Assembly: GCA_031772625.1 (NCBI GenBank)
Contig: CM062805.1
Span: 804,231,592 to 804,295,591, forward strand
DNA length: 64,000 bases
DNA from: Pinus tabuliformis
Taxonomy: Eukaryota; Streptophyta; Pinopsida; Pinales; Pinaceae
Reading direction: 5' to 3'
Shown here: piece by piece, positions 33,400 through 45,788 of the stretch
How the letters are laid out: every line of letters begins with the position of its first letter
Position numbering within the stretch: the stretch's first letter is position 1
Program-made: the position numbers and the translations under genes
Notes under the pieces: generated by a model
Databases searched by the model: none
Told to the model about the DNA's origin: nothing
What the model saw: the letters and a program-made list of their open reading frames with translations, nothing else

Positions 33400-35340
33400 A
33401 CTGAAGGATGATGAAGGTCATCAGGAGTATCTTCTTGACAATCTAGAAGATGGGAACGATGGTGCTAATCTTCCCATGGCACCCGTTCAATTACCATTGA
33501 CTGAACAATTCCTTCGTCGGTGTAATGCACTTGCGACCAATGATCTGAAGGGGTGCCATATTCCTTAGACCTATCTATCCAAACGCTTGATAAGCGTTGA
33601 TTCGGGTCTGCCTCCCATGTCGAAAACATTGATTGCTACAATATTTCTGTTGGGCTTGGAGGCAATACCTGAGGATGATCCATGTTAATATCGTTTTCTG
33701 AGATCTTTTGAATCAAAGATATCATATTGCAGGTTCCTACCATCGCCACTTCCGTCAGATTGATTGGAGGCGGGAGGGCAAAAGTCCCCATTAATATAGG
33801 GTCTTTTAGTAGGCCTACTCCGATATTTTAAAGCGTATGGGGGCTTCCATGGATCATCAGAATGCTTCCTGTAACTTGGGAACTATTGGGGAGAAATGTT
33901 TGTTGGTCGATGATTGTAATTCCTCCTTGAAAAGGAAATGCAATCTTCCTAAAGTAGGTCGACACAACTGCAACCATAGCATATATCCATGGTCTTCCCA
34001 GTAGGATGTTGTAATCGAGGTTTCCGTAAATTACTTCGACATCTATTTCTATTGTTTCCCCCCTAGTTCAACTTGGAAGTTACTTAGAATACCATATGGG
34101 ATATACGTTCGTCCGTCAAATGCTTTTAATGTTGTTGAAGATTGCGACAAGGTTGGAGATCCTAAAGTTTTCCAGCAACTCATCGACATAATACATGTAG
34201 ATGCCTCCATATCAATAATTGTTCGATGAACAGTTTTGTTGAGGGCTTTCACTTGAATGAGGAAAGCTAGTTGAGCTGGTAACTGAGGATCGTATCCTTT
34301 ATGATTAATGGACACAATATTATAATCCTTTGGGTCTATCCCACCTATAGCTGATAATAAAGCCTGCTTTTGGGATGGACAATTTTGCAGTACCTCAAGT
34401 GTCGACATAGCGGATGGCGATTGGGCCAGATCTTCCACTATTTTATAATGATGTGCTGCTCTGGCATGAGGATTAAATGTCGACTTGTGTACTACTCCCT
34501 TTGGCAGTTTTATTGTTAGCTCTGGAATGATGGGTGGCACAACTTCTGTTGAAGTTGTTGTCGAACTACTAGGTTGATCTTTATCCTTGTTGTTCGACAG
34601 CTGTGGATTCCCGTAATCTTTATTCCTTGTCGATATCAAAGCATCATTTTTCTGTTTCGAAACCGAAAACATCAGTACCTGGGACAGGGAAGCATTTTCA
34701 CTAGCAACCAGATTTGTCCCTGGATTTGGAAACGGATCAGTCAATACCACCACGGTTTTTGAATTCTTGAAGAATCTTTTAAGCTCAGCTTTATGTGGAC
34801 AATTTTTTGTCCAATGATCCTCATTGCATATTAAGCATGGGTTTTTTGGTTTCCTATCTTCAGGAGGGTTTGCAGAAGAATTTTCAGGTGATGATTCTTC
34901 CTGTTTCTTCTTCTTCCCTTTGTTTTTCTTCTTGCCTCCTGGTTGCTTGGTTTCTTTTCCTTTATCGGTCAAGATGGCATTTACTTCCAAGGCGAGAAGT
35001 TCTTCTTTTGCATTTTGACTGGAAATCTTACGAGCCTTTTTAGATGTAGCCTTTTTCGATTTCGTGTCTATCGTACCAATCATGCCATCGCCGACATGAG
35101 AGTCATTGTTCGATTTAGGAGGAGAAGGTACGAAAAATTTTGGTCTGGGAGCGTCAGGGATTTTATCGTAGATCGTGCTAGACTGAGTATAAATCAAGTC
35201 TAAATATTGTGCACAAGCAATTACTTGCTCTTCAATGACGACTCCTCCTTTTTCCACATCTTCTGTAATGGAAGGTAATAATGACTTAATAAACCATTCA
35301 GCTAAAAGCTGATCAGGAACATACGTTTTTACCATTCTAC
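33400..35340 (-). pseudogene. gag C-terminal half and protease, element B
   Basis: Zinc knuckle NPCLICNEDHWTKNCPH near 34830 (CX2CX3HX4C), a lysine-rich tract (GGKKKNKGKKKKQEESS), then the protease block ASTCIMSMSCWKTLG near 34200 and an LGRPWIYAMVAVV-type second half near 33985. A linker leads to RT. The gag N-terminal half lies beyond element F (41236-42995). Confidence 0.75.
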
Positions 35341-35363
35341 GACGACATCGCCACTCATGAATA

Positions 35364-35696
35364 TGTTAGGAAACCAGCTCAAGAAAAGATAGAAAAGATA
35401 GATCAACGCCTTAGAATTCAGCCTCTTCGAGGGGGCAACCTCCTTTACATTACATAAATGAAAAATTCTTGGATGATTCAAATGAAAAAACCTCCTTTCT
35501 ATATATAGGAGTCTAAGGAGTCACAATATAATCTAGCCGACCTAAGAATAATAATATAAAGCCACAAAAATAACAATAGAGGGATTCTATGGGGCACAAA
35601 AATAACAATATGAGGGTAATAGGGGCACAACAATATAAATAAGGTGTATAACTACAATAGTAATGGGGTAATCACTAGTATTATAGGGACCCAACA
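35364..35696 (-). repeat. 3' LTR of element F
   Basis: Begins TGTTAGGAAACC and ends GGACCCAACA in plus orientation; the matching copy is 40886-41218, of identical length. The minus-strand purine tract next to it is GAAGGAGAGGGGCATG. Confidence 0.93.
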
Positions 35697-35725
35697 TGCC
35701 CCTCTCCTTCAAGAAAGTGTTGTCC

Positions 35726-36979
35726 TCAACGCTTGAGTAGTTCTGGATACTTCTGCATAAAATTCTCATCCTCCCATGTGGAATCTTCAGCGGATAAGTT
35801 CTTCCACTTGATAAGATACTCTGAAATTGATCGATTTCGTAGCTGACGAGTTCTTGTTTCTGTGACTGCTTCTGGTTCCAATATAATTTTTCCTTCCTCG
35901 TCAAGTTCTGGCAATATTGTTTGAACTGGGAGCTTGTCGCGTATAACCTTCTTTAAACATGAAACATGGAAAACTGGGTGCAATCGAGAAGCTGCAGGAA
36001 GCTCCAATTTGTATGCCATAGTACCAATCTTTTGCAACACCTTGTATGGACCATAATACTTTGGTGATAATTTATTATCCTTCTTAGCTTGCTTTAGGGA
36101 CATTTTCTTATATGGTTGTAGCCGTAGGAATACCCAATCACCTACATCAAAACTTCTTTCACTGCGATGTTGATTTGCCTGTTGTTTCATTCTATTTTGT
36201 GCCAACACGAGGTTATCCTTTAAGAGTTGGAGGACTTGTTGTTGATGTTCGATGTGATGTTCCATTGCCTGAACCTTAGAATTTTCTCTTAAATATGATG
36301 TGATGGATGGTGGTTGATACCCATAAAGTGCCATAAATGGGGTCATTTTTGTTGCTGTATGGAAGGAAGTGTTATAGCACCATTCAGCCAGAGGCAACCA
36401 TTTGACCCATTGTGTATGTTTATCAGATACAAAGCAACGAAGATATCCTTCCAAACATTTGTTTACTATCCCAGTTTGCCAATCAGATTGAGGATGATAA
36501 GACGAGCTATGAGCTAACTGAGTACCAAGACAAGAAAATAATTCTGTCCAAAAATTTCCAGTGAAAATGGGATCTCTGTCACTTACAATAATCTTTGGGT
36601 TTCCATGTAGCTTTTGAATTGTTTCCATAAATGCAGTAGAAACTGTACTGGCTTTAAATGGATGTGATAATGCACAAAAGTGTGCATACTTGGTAAGTCT
36701 ATCAACTACCACCATGATGACACTTTTTCCCTTAGACTTGGGTAAACCTGTGATAAAATCCATTAAAACCTCCTCCCAATGTTGGCTTGGAATGGATAAA
36801 GGTTGTAGTAGACCCGGTGTCTTAATTGTTTCAACTTTATTTTGTTGGCAAACCAAACATTCCACCATAAACTTTTGAATATCTGATTTAAGGCCATCCC
36901 AAAAAAATTCCTTCTTAACCCTGTGGTAAGTTTTTAAAAATCCTGAGTGCCCTCCTAAGGGAGAAGTGTGCGATTCCAT
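35726..36979 (-). pseudogene. integrase with chromodomain, element F
   Basis: The 417-residue frame shows the zinc-region H...H-C-C (CLVCQQNKVE), core blocks GLPKSKGKSVIMVVVDRL, VSDRDPIFTGNFW and SYHPQSDWQTGIVNKCL, the GPY/F block (YYGPYKVLQKIG), and a C-terminal chromodomain (ISEYLIKWKNLSAEDSTWE). The chromodomain is thought to steer insertion to histone-marked heterochromatin. In this window it lies in gag of another element. Confidence 0.92.
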
Positions 36980-36997
36980 AAGAATCTTTTGTTTTAG

Positions 36998-38300
36998 CTA
37001 GGAATTCTTACAGAGGTATAAGTGATCTTTGTACCATAATGAATCATTTTGCCAGCTAAATGTATCAGACGTACTAGAATCTTGTTGTAGCTTTCGAATA
37101 AGTTCCCAAACTTCTTCGTCATTCTTCCATTCCTCCCTTGCTTCATTTATCCAATCTGGTTGGATAATAGAAATGGCGCACAACGATGCTTCCACATCCT
37201 CATCCTTTCTTGAGAGTGCATCTGCCACCACATTTTGCTTCCCTTTTTTGTAAATGATTTCAAAGTCATAACCCAACAGCTTTGAGACCCACTTTTTTTG
37301 CTCTTCAAAGGATAATCTTTGTTCTAAAAAGTATTTAAGGCTATCATGATCCGTTTTTACCTTGAAGTTTCTTCCCATTAGGTAGGGTCGCCATTTCTTA
37401 AGTGCATGGAGTATTGCCAACATTTCCTTCTCATAAATAGCTTTGCTTAAAAACTTTCCCTTGATTGGACGACTTTCAAAAGCAATGGGTCTTTCATCTT
37501 GCATTAGAACAACACCAATTCCATTTCCTGAAGCATCACATTCCACAATAAAGGTTTTTGTGAAGTCCAGTGTAGCTAAGACCGATGCTTGGCACATTGC
37601 GTCTTTAAGATGTTCAAAGGCCTTTATTGCTTCTGGAGTCCATGAAAATGAATCTTTCTTCAATAATGTTGTTAGAGGTGTTGCTATTATCCCATAATTC
37701 TTAACAAACTTGCGATAATACCCTGTCAACCCAAGAAATCCTCGTAGATGCTTTATGGATGTGGGGATTTTCCATTCCTTAATGGCTTTAATTTTTCTAG
37801 GGTCTACCTTAACTCCTTCATGAGATACAATATGACCCAAATATTCCACCTCCTGGACTCCAAAGAAACATTTGGATCTTTTTGCATATAATTGTTTCTC
37901 CTCCAATAGTTGTAGCACCCTGTCAACATGTTCAACATGATCCTTCCAAGACTTGCTGTAGATTAGTATATCATCAAAAAATACTAACACAAATTTTCTA
38001 AGGAATGGTTTGAAAATTGAATTCATCAAACCTTGAAATGTTGAAGGTGCATTGGTAAGGCCAAAAGGCATGACCAAAAATTCATAATAACCCTCATGAG
38101 TTCTAAATTTTGTTTTCGGAATGTCTTCAATCTTCATTCTGATTTGATGATATCCCGAACGAAGATCCAACTTGGTGAATTAAATTGATCCATGCAATTC
38201 ATCCAGTAATTCATCAATGACAGGAATGGGGAACTTATCTTTAATAGTGAGCTTGTTGAGCTCCCTATAATTCGGACACATGCGCCATGATCCATCCTTC
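36998..38300 (-). pseudogene. reverse transcriptase and RNase H, element F
   Basis: Blocks in order: [48 protein letters not shown], the active site [26 protein letters not shown], then RNase [32 protein letters not shown] and [14 protein letters not shown]. These are canonical for chromoviruses. It would copy the element RNA in the particle. Confidence 0.92.
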
Positions 38301-38349
38301 TTGTGCACCAATACTACTGGAGCAGAGAAAGAACTTTGACTTGGTTGAA

Positions 38350-40219
38350 TTATACCAGCCTCTAGCATTTCTGCAACCATACGTTCAATTTCACTTTTTT
38401 GGACATAGGGATATCTGTACGGCCTGATGTTTGGAGGAACACTTCCTGGACTCAGATGAATAGCATGATCATGATCACACATAGGTGGGAGACCTTGGGG
38501 AATCTCAAATACCTTGGAATGATTGTCCAGGAATTTTTGGAGATCTGGAGAAATAGATGATTCCGATGTGGAAACATCTAGCGAACATAATTGTGAAATT
38601 ACACCTCTTTGCTCCTTTTTTAGAAGCTCTGTCATACCATTAGAGCTGATTATCTTTCCTGGTTTCCCTGCAATACCCCTTAATTCAACTTCATTTCCTT
38701 CCATAGAAAATTTGATGAAAAGTTCTTGAAAATTAAAAGCTATTCTACCCAAGGATTGTAGCCATTGGACTCCTAGTACAACATCAGCACCTCCCATTGG
38801 AATGGAAAGCATTGGGTTAGTCAATACATATTCTCCCATGGATAGCTTGATATTATGGCACCTTCCAGAGCAATTTATTGTTCCTCCATTTCCAATCATC
38901 ACTTGACACTCTGGTGCTGGATATAGGAAGCAATTCAATTCTTTTGCTACCCTACAATGAATAAAATTGTGGGTGCTTCCTGAATCAATCAACACTATTA
39001 CCTTTTTCTTCTTGATTTGTCCTTCTATATTTATGGTTTTAGGAGTGGTAATTCCCACCAATGCATTACAAGATATGGTCGGATTTAATTGTTCTTCATC
39101 TAGGCTTTGTTCCTGGAGTATATCCTCTTCTTTTGACCTTTCTTGCTCCTTTTCTTCTTCCTCTTCACAATCTATGTAGAATAATTTCTTCTCGGCACAC
39201 TTGTGACCTTTAGTGTATTTTCTATCACAATTGTAACAAAGCCCTTTTGCTCTTTTTTCTTCCAATTGTTGTGGTGTCAACCTTATAGGTTGTGGAAGAC
39301 TAGGGGCAACAACACTTCCATCTTTATAGTTGTGAGTGGTATGCTTCCTGGTTGCCATAATTTTGCTTTCCATTTTTCTTGCTAACCTGAATGCCTTCTC
39401 TAATGAATCAGGTTCCCAAAGGCGAACATCATGTTGGATATTATCCTTTAAAGACCCTATGAACACATCAACCCTATGCTCCTCTGGAATATCTTTTACC
39501 CTTATGTTCAATTTTTGGAACTCCTCAATGTGCTCCATTACTGAACCCTTTTGTTTGAGACTTATCAATTGGCTAAAAAATGTGTTGCTTTTTGTATCTT
39601 CATAATGTGCTATCAATTCTTCCATAAAAATTGCCCAAGTGATAAATTGTTTACGAGAGCAAAGCCATTGATACCATACAAACTGATTTGGTTCCAAATA
39701 TACAGTTGCCATACGTACCTTTTGTGTGTTTTGCACATTATTGAGATCGAAGAATTGCTCCATTTGTAATATCCATGTGCCAGGATCCTTGCCATCAAAC
39801 TTCCTCATATCGATTTTTGGAATATGTTGAGTCTTCGATCCAACATTAGCATCTATGGAATCATGATTATAATTTCTTTTATTCTCATCATGAGTTTCCT
39901 TTAGTACCCTTTCATCCTTAGTGCCCATTTCTTGCAGCAACTTATTCATATTTATCTTCAATTCGTCCATGTCTGTCTTCAAATCTGCCATGTCTCTCTT
40001 CAAATCTGTGTTTGAATCATCCATCTTAGCTTCCATGCCCTTTATCTTAGATTCCATGCCATTTATCTTAGCTTCTGTTAGCTTTTGTGAGCGTGACATT
40101 TGTTGCACTTGTTCTTGTAATTTTGATATATCATGTAGCATTTCTTCCTCTTCTTCATGAGTCATGCTAGAGCTTTCAGTTTCCTTACTAGGTGTTTGAA
40201 TTTTCTTTCCTCGGGGCAT
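38350..40219 (-). pseudogene. gag and protease, element F
   Basis: From the ATG at 40219: an acidic start, a long coiled coil (repeated MESKIKGMEAKMDD-type heptads, about residues 25-90), the Gag core (WILQMEQFFDLNNV, FMEELIAHYED, FQKLNIRVKDIPEEHRV), a zinc knuckle (CYNCDRKYTKGHKC) near residue 335, an acidic stretch, and the protease (VLIDSGSTHNFIH, VLGVQWLQSLG). The domain order is usual for chromoviruses. Confidence 0.9.
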
Positions 40220-40885
40220 CAGTTACCGATAATAATGCTTTACTATGCCCTTTGAATTCCTTCAAACCAAGCTTATGCAAAAATTAAAAAAAAAACTACA
40301 CACCTTTTTCACTTTGTAAAAGCCTGATATTGAATCTGATGTATCTCTGTAATTTCGGATCATTCAGTTCTGAAATTTTGATATGTAGTAGCCTTCTGAG
40401 TCCTCTTTCCAATGCCACAAGTCTGATCCAAATTGGTTTCTCCAAGGAAGAGTTATGCGAAATCTCCCACAGTGACTTTCTTATAGACTAGTTCAGTAGA
40501 GAAAACTTGTACGACGCGCCACGAGTCATTGTTTTGACCTATGGATCTTAAAAATGCACAAAAGAAACTAAAGTCCATCCTCTTTCTATAACTTCTTATG
40601 AAATTTCAATCCGATCTTCAGAGAGAAAGTTATGACGATTTTCCCCAGGTCACCTGTTTTGAATGTAATTCAGGAGTCTGCAAAAAGGCCAACTTCCTCA
40701 GATCATATCTTCGAAAATAGCACACAAAAAGCTCTGAAATTCGGACCCAAGGTGCAGTGCGATTTCTTCTCAAATGGGTTTTTTTTGTGACTTCTGAAAC
40801 ATCACAGAAAAAACGTTATATCGAAAATGCCACGATGACCTGTTTGGAGCAGCGAAACCCTAGAATCCAAATCTCTGATGCCAAA
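40220..40885 (-). other. leader and primer site of element F, with ~180-bp degenerate repeats
   Basis: No coding. The word GTTAT(G/A)(C/T)CGA recurs in degenerate form at 40452, 40629 and 40815, spacing 177 and 186 bp, followed each time by a CC..AG/GTGACC-like word. The minus strand next to the LTR reads TTTGGCATCAGAGAT, a variant of the initiator tRNA-Met primer site. Confidence 0.65.
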
Positions 40886-41218
40886 TGTTAGGAAACCAGC
40901 TCAAAAAAAGATAGAAAAGATAGATCAACGCCTTAGAATTCAGCCTCTTCAAGGGGGAAACCTCCTTTACATTACATAAATGAACAATTCTTGGATGATT
41001 CAAATGACAAAACCTCCTTTCTATATATAGGAGTCTAAGGAATCACAATATAATCCAGCCGACCTAACAATAATAATATAAAGCCACAAAAATAACAATA
41101 GAGGGATTCTATGGGGCACAGAAATAACAATATGGGGGTAATAGGGGCATAACAATATAAATAAGGGGTATAACTACAATAGTAATGGGGTAATCACTAG
41201 TATTATAGGGACCCAACA
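40886..41218 (-). repeat. 5' LTR of element F
   Basis: Partner of 35364-35696, same length (333 bp), bounded by TGTTAGG and CCCAACA in plus orientation. Confidence 0.93.
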
Positions 41219-41223
41219 AAATA

Positions 41224-42995
41224 TGATCGGATATATGAGTGGCCGTTGTTTGTTTGAAATTGGTAAGAAGTTCTGTTCCTGTTTCGTACCTTATTGGTAA
41301 CTGAAAATGGGTTTAAAAGGTTGTGGCTAGGGTACTGAAGTTGTTAAACGAAGCTCTGGGTAACTCGATATACCATTTTGCTGCCGGACCAGTTAACGTC
41401 CTCTGAAAAAGGCGAAGCCTAATTGAATCATCGTTTAGAGTGTTTGATGAACACCACAAATGAAATGTCATCACATGATTCGACGGGTCTTCACCCGGAT
41501 TTCCATTAAATTTAGGAATATCTGACGGATGTTTACGCGGGATCACTGGCCACCAAGGGGCGTAAGCAATTGGATCGTTTGTTAGCCGATTTAGATATGG
41601 TAACTCTAAATTTGCCACGAAGGGTAACTATTGATTCAGGTTTGGCGAAGCATACCCAAGATAAGATGGGGTCGCTTGAGCAGTTGGTCTCTGCATAACA
41701 GCATAATGCATTTGATGTTGGTAAATTTGGTAAGGTTGATGGGCATAACCATTGTAGAATGGTTGATTTTGACCGTTTTGAATATACGACTGCCCACTAT
41801 TTGCAAATATTTGTTGCTCAGATCCTTGGTATACTTGTTGGAATTGCGGTTGTTGGTATTGCACCAGCCATGGTTACGAAGCCATGTGTTGTTGTCCAAT
41901 ACTGACTGTTTGACCAAGATGAGGGGTAAGTGTACCCGTTTGGGCCTGTGTCATTCCACTAGTTAGCCATTGTGGTTGAGTCGCAGGGACAAGAGGCTGT
42001 CGCATTACAACCTGAGAAACCTGAGGTTGGGATACAACAGGCAGCGCTTGTACTTGTGACACCGTCACAATAGACGGCGTAGTTGGTATATTTGACATAG
42101 GTAAACATTGTTGCATCGAATATACAACTCTTGGTTGTTGAGGTAGTATCGACACCCAACCACTAGATGTAATTCCAGCATAACCTGAATTTTTTTGTGA
42201 ACTCTCATATGGTTGTCCTCCCGGAGGAGACAATGAAAGGGTATACTGCCCCCCATACACCGATAATCTGGTACTTAAAGGAATTGTTTGCCCTTGAGGA
42301 CCGGACTGCCCAAATTGACACCCTGAAGGATCAATTTGCTGAGACTCAACATAAGAGTTCCTGGATACTATTCCGGATGAACAAACAGGAACGGACCACA
42401 CTGTCGAAATAGCCCCTGAGTGGGCCCCATCTAGCGATTGAGAGATAGTTGGGACAGATGGTATGCCGACGAACATCGTTGGAGTGACAACAAGAAGTTC
42501 CGCCATCATTGTGTCGGATGACACAGTCCTAGATGTCGATGGTTGTTCACACATTTCTAGTCTATCCAAAAGATTGCCTAGCAATTCTACAGGAGCTTCC
42601 GATGGCGGTAGACTAATTTCTGACGAAGAAGGATATAGAGTGATCCTGACTCCAAATCGTGATGGAGTACTAGATGGAGGATCTTCCACAATCCCTTCTA
42701 TAGCAATTAGACTAGGTGGAAGAGGTAGACCGTCAGGTCCGTAAAATATTTCTGGTGCCGAAGAATCTGCAACGACAGATGTTTGGGGAATAACACCTTT
42801 CGAATCAGCTGTAGATGGAGCTGGCTCAGTAACACGAGTGTTTGCCTTCACACTAGGATCAGTTCTACTGTCCTTTGGTGGCTGTTGAACTTCTTCTGTA
42901 AAGGCAGGGATACCAGAAATGTTTGGAGTAACCGGAGTCTCCGATGGTGTTGGAACACTTGTTCTAACTTTACCAGGGGATTTGGAACTGGTTAA
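41224..42995 (-). pseudogene. gag N-terminal half, element B
   Basis: The capsid-like region next to F has PKFNGNPGEDPSNHVMTFHLW and RLRLFQRTLTGPAAKWYIELP, matching the intact Gag of C. Upstream (41628-42995) is a low-complexity region rich in Q, S, P, G and Y (for example QPQFQQVYQGSEQQIFA). F split gag at about 41219. The frame is broken. Confidence 0.78.
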
Positions 42996-43178
42996 ATGAG
43001 TTCACTTTGTCCGTAACAGTTTTGACTCTGGAGACAAAGCCGGTTGACTTGTAAGCCTCCACGAACGACGGGGTTTCAATTGAATTTCTTCCACGATTGT
43101 GGATTACTCGATCAACTAAAAATCAAGGGGAAGTATGTTTCCGAATTAGATGAATTTTAGACACTTTGACACAACTTG

Positions 43179-43311
43179 CTTTTTCAATTTTTAAGAGTCG
43201 AGAAAAAACAAAAGATGACTCTAGTTGCCTTCAATTTTTAATGAGCCTGAAGTGACAAGTGCTTAGATGGACCTTTTCCTTTAAGGAGTCTCAAAAGGAA
43301 TGAAAGGGACT
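43179..43311. other. interleaved inverted-repeat array in the leader, element B
   Basis: Module 1: CTTTTTC 43179-43185, AGAGTC 43194-43199, GAAAAAA 43202-43208, GACTCT 43217-43222. Module 2 (weaker): CCTTC 43228-43232, AGC 43244-43246, GAAG 43249-43252, GCT 43261-43263. Module 3: CCTTTT 43272-43277, AGTC 43287-43290, AAAAGG 43293-43298, GACT 43308-43311. Order and spacing match 16795-16930 of element A. Confidence 0.72.
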
Positions 43312-44399
43312 GCTCTGGAAATCTAGACAGAGGGATTACCAAACCAATCACAAAACTGTAGAATACTTTTTACGGTACGACAGTCAATCTTCCCGAATGC
43401 TGTATTCAGTGCATTGCGATCGATAGGGCGGCATACACGACTTCCTATGGATAAAGGATTAAGCCTATTGTGGTCTCCCAAAATATACTCGATGGTACGT
43501 GGGAGCACAAGTCCATACTGGCACTTATCGTCTCAAAGTGGAGGAATCACCCAACCAACAGTGAAAACAACAGTTACCAGGCTTTACGACACTGGAATAC
43601 GTCTCTAGCCTAGACTTCTAGATGTTGTGCGTTAGGTTCCAAAGCGTTTTTAGATTCATTAAATTTATTTTATAGTTGATATTGCTTAAGAAATTTTCCT
43701 TTCAGGTTCACCATGTGATGTAGATGTACAATTCCTAAAATGCAATCTAAGATGATAAACAATTGTTTCATCTTCTTTTTGCAATGAAATTCCTAGCTAC
43801 TAGGGAAAGAGAGATGATTTTCTTTCAACAAAGAGCAAAGAGCACACAATATGCACTGTCCTAAATCAAACCAACAAATAGTCTAAATGCAAATGCACAT
43901 GCATGTATTTGTTTTCAGCCTTCTTAATGTGTGAATTATAAAAAGAAAGCTAAGCGCAAATCTGAATTATTTTTCAAAGCGACAATTACTAACAAGCTTA
44001 TTTTCAAAACAAAATGAGGACAATGACGACACTTTGTTATTTGGAATTGAAAACTTGATTTCGAAACTTGAAAAACTACTAATTCAAATCAAATACAAGA
44101 GTAACAGTGTAATTGACTATCAAGAACAATCATATTCTCTTCTATGACTGAAAACGACACTTGCGACACTTTCAAATCAAGAAACGACAGTTCAATTATG
44201 CTACTTCTTTGTAAAGGAGAACTGAAAATGACTCAAAAATACATAAAAGCATTTACAGTGCTTTTCACAATGGAGGCGGAATAACGACAAGGAAGGGGTT
44301 TCAAACAGAGGTGCACTGATTACAGACAACAAAACTTCTGAAAAGAGCTAAAAAGAGTGAACACAGAAGCCAAAATCTAAGAGCAGAGGAGGTCTGATT

Positions 44400-44495
44400 A
44401 GCGCACCTGTAGCACAGGAAAACTGAAATGCAGTGCACCTACTACACTCGGGAAGTGCGATGCATTCAGGTCTCAAAGAAGACACAGTGCGATGG
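44400..44495. promoter_or_regulatory. GTGCACC-type motif cluster in leader, element B
   Basis: AGCGCACCTGTAGCACAGG, ATGCAGTGCACCTACTACAC, GAAGTGCGATGCATTCAGG and CAGTGCGATGG lie within 96 bp. GCACCTACT and GCATTCAGGT also occur in altered form in the U3 cluster of the same element (25815-25890). Confidence 0.55.
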
Positions 44496-44775
44496 ACCAG
44501 GGATGAGACTTTAGCTGGGTTTTGGGTCATAGTTTGCAGCTCAGTTTAGGGATTTAGGCTGAGTAAGTGGTAATCAGTAAATCAATCACAGGGTAGATCT
44601 AAAGAGGTTACTAGAGACGCCACAAGGGCAATTATAGAGCTTGTAAATCAATTGTTTAATTCATAAATAAAACCCGGAGATAGACTGAAGTAGCATTGAT
44701 CTACTTTGCACTTGCATAGCAAATGCAGTTCGAAGGCTAGCTGGCTTGACTTTAGGCTCCGTCTGTAAGTCTATA

Positions 44776-45788
44776 TGGTCGAAGGGAAAGTACCCCTAGG
44801 GTCCTTTGGGCTAAGACTCTACCAGACTGAAAATTGCTTACACAAAGAAACACACACACACAGCCATCTTTTCTACTTTTAAGCGAATTCTAATGTTTAG
44901 GGTACATACCTAAGGTCCTACGTTCGAGAAGACCGTTAGGGTGCAAACCCTTCTTGGAGTTCCCTTCTTCTTTCTTTGACCTGCAAGACAAACAAATCAA
45001 AGAACACAACAGTACATGTATAGAAGTTTATATATAAATCATCTTTATGCTATAAAGTTAGTTATAAAAAATCTTTAAGTAACCACTTTCATAAGAATTC
45101 AACACAAGAATCTCATAAGCATAAAGAAAGATTATTCGGGAACAAAGACGTGTTTCTTTATATATAAAGGCAAATAAAGTACATATATCGGAAAGATATC
45201 ACCTGAACACCTTCAGCAGGCTCCAAGCAAGCTTCCTCCCGGATTCGTTCCAGCCTCCAGCCTCCAACAAGAGCTCCTTCCAAGTCTTACTCAATGATGA
45301 TGTCAAGGATGAATGATCACCAATACACATGGAAACAAGGGTTTCCTATGCAAAATGGGGGAAGTGCAGAATGCACCAAGGACTTCAGACCTGGTCTAAG
45401 GGAAAAATCTCAGCATAATAATCTTGCTCTCCTTTCTCCCTCCCCTTGGCCTTCCCTTTGATGTCTTTTTATACCCTCTCCAAAGTAGTTTTTTAGTTAG
45501 GAGTTGGTTGGGAACAGTTGGGCCACGGGCACTAACAGGTGATCCAGCAGGTAAACCCGCGATCACCGCCCGAAAAAGAGGAAATTATATTTTTTTAAGT
45601 GTTTTAACAGATACACGCGGGTTGGGTATGACAGACCCGCGTGTACACGCGTTTAACACAGGGCAAAGTCGCGTATAGGGAATAAAACACTGTTTTTTAA
45701 ATTTTTGGACCAGGTCTGGAAGGAGGGGTTGCCCTAGGCCATAAGTGCAGCATCACAAACCATAAGAGTGAGATTTGGAGCTATAACA
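44776..45788 (-). repeat. 3' LTR of element C
   Basis: In plus orientation it begins TGGTCGAAGGG and ends GAGCTATAACA. A TATA box on the minus strand lies at 45475-45466 (GGTATAAAAA). The polypurine tract on the minus strand (ATTAGGGGGCATC) adjoins at 45789-45801. Confidence 0.96.
45613..45680. promoter_or_regulatory. CGCGTGTACACGCG-type motif cluster in LTR U3, element C
   Basis: ATACACGCGGGTTGGG, GACCCGCGTGTACACGCG (a near-perfect palindrome) and GTCGCGTATAGGG lie within 70 bp, about 140-215 bp upstream of the TATA box. The cluster is repeated in the other LTR at about 57280-57347. Confidence 0.65.

Larger units (their letters stand above)
35364..41218 (-). mobile_element. element F: chromovirus (chromodomain Ty3/Gypsy)
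   Basis: A 5.9-kb element with 333-bp LTRs (35364-35696 and 40886-41218) that differ at about 12 sites by hand count (3.6%). The target duplication is (G/A)AATA with one changed base. On the minus strand the order is gag, protease, RT, RNase H, integrase, chromodomain. Short LTRs and small size fit the Reina-like group of chromoviruses (inference). It is inserted in gag of element B. Coding is nearly whole, with about two breaks. Confidence 0.93.
42996..44775 (-). other. leader of element B (continues at 57461)
   Basis: Holds the interleaved-repeat array (43179-43311), the segment 43391-43680 shared with the leader of A, an A-rich stretch, and the GTGCACC-type cluster (44400-44495). Element C is inserted at 44771-44775 (target duplication CTATA); the last leader bases and the primer site are at 57461-57518. 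No gene seen. Confidence 0.7.

Noticed and set aside
45424-45678. 84-residue open frame, identical copy at 57091-57345
   Set aside because: The two copies are the LTR pair of element C; identity comes from the recent insertion, not from coding constraint.
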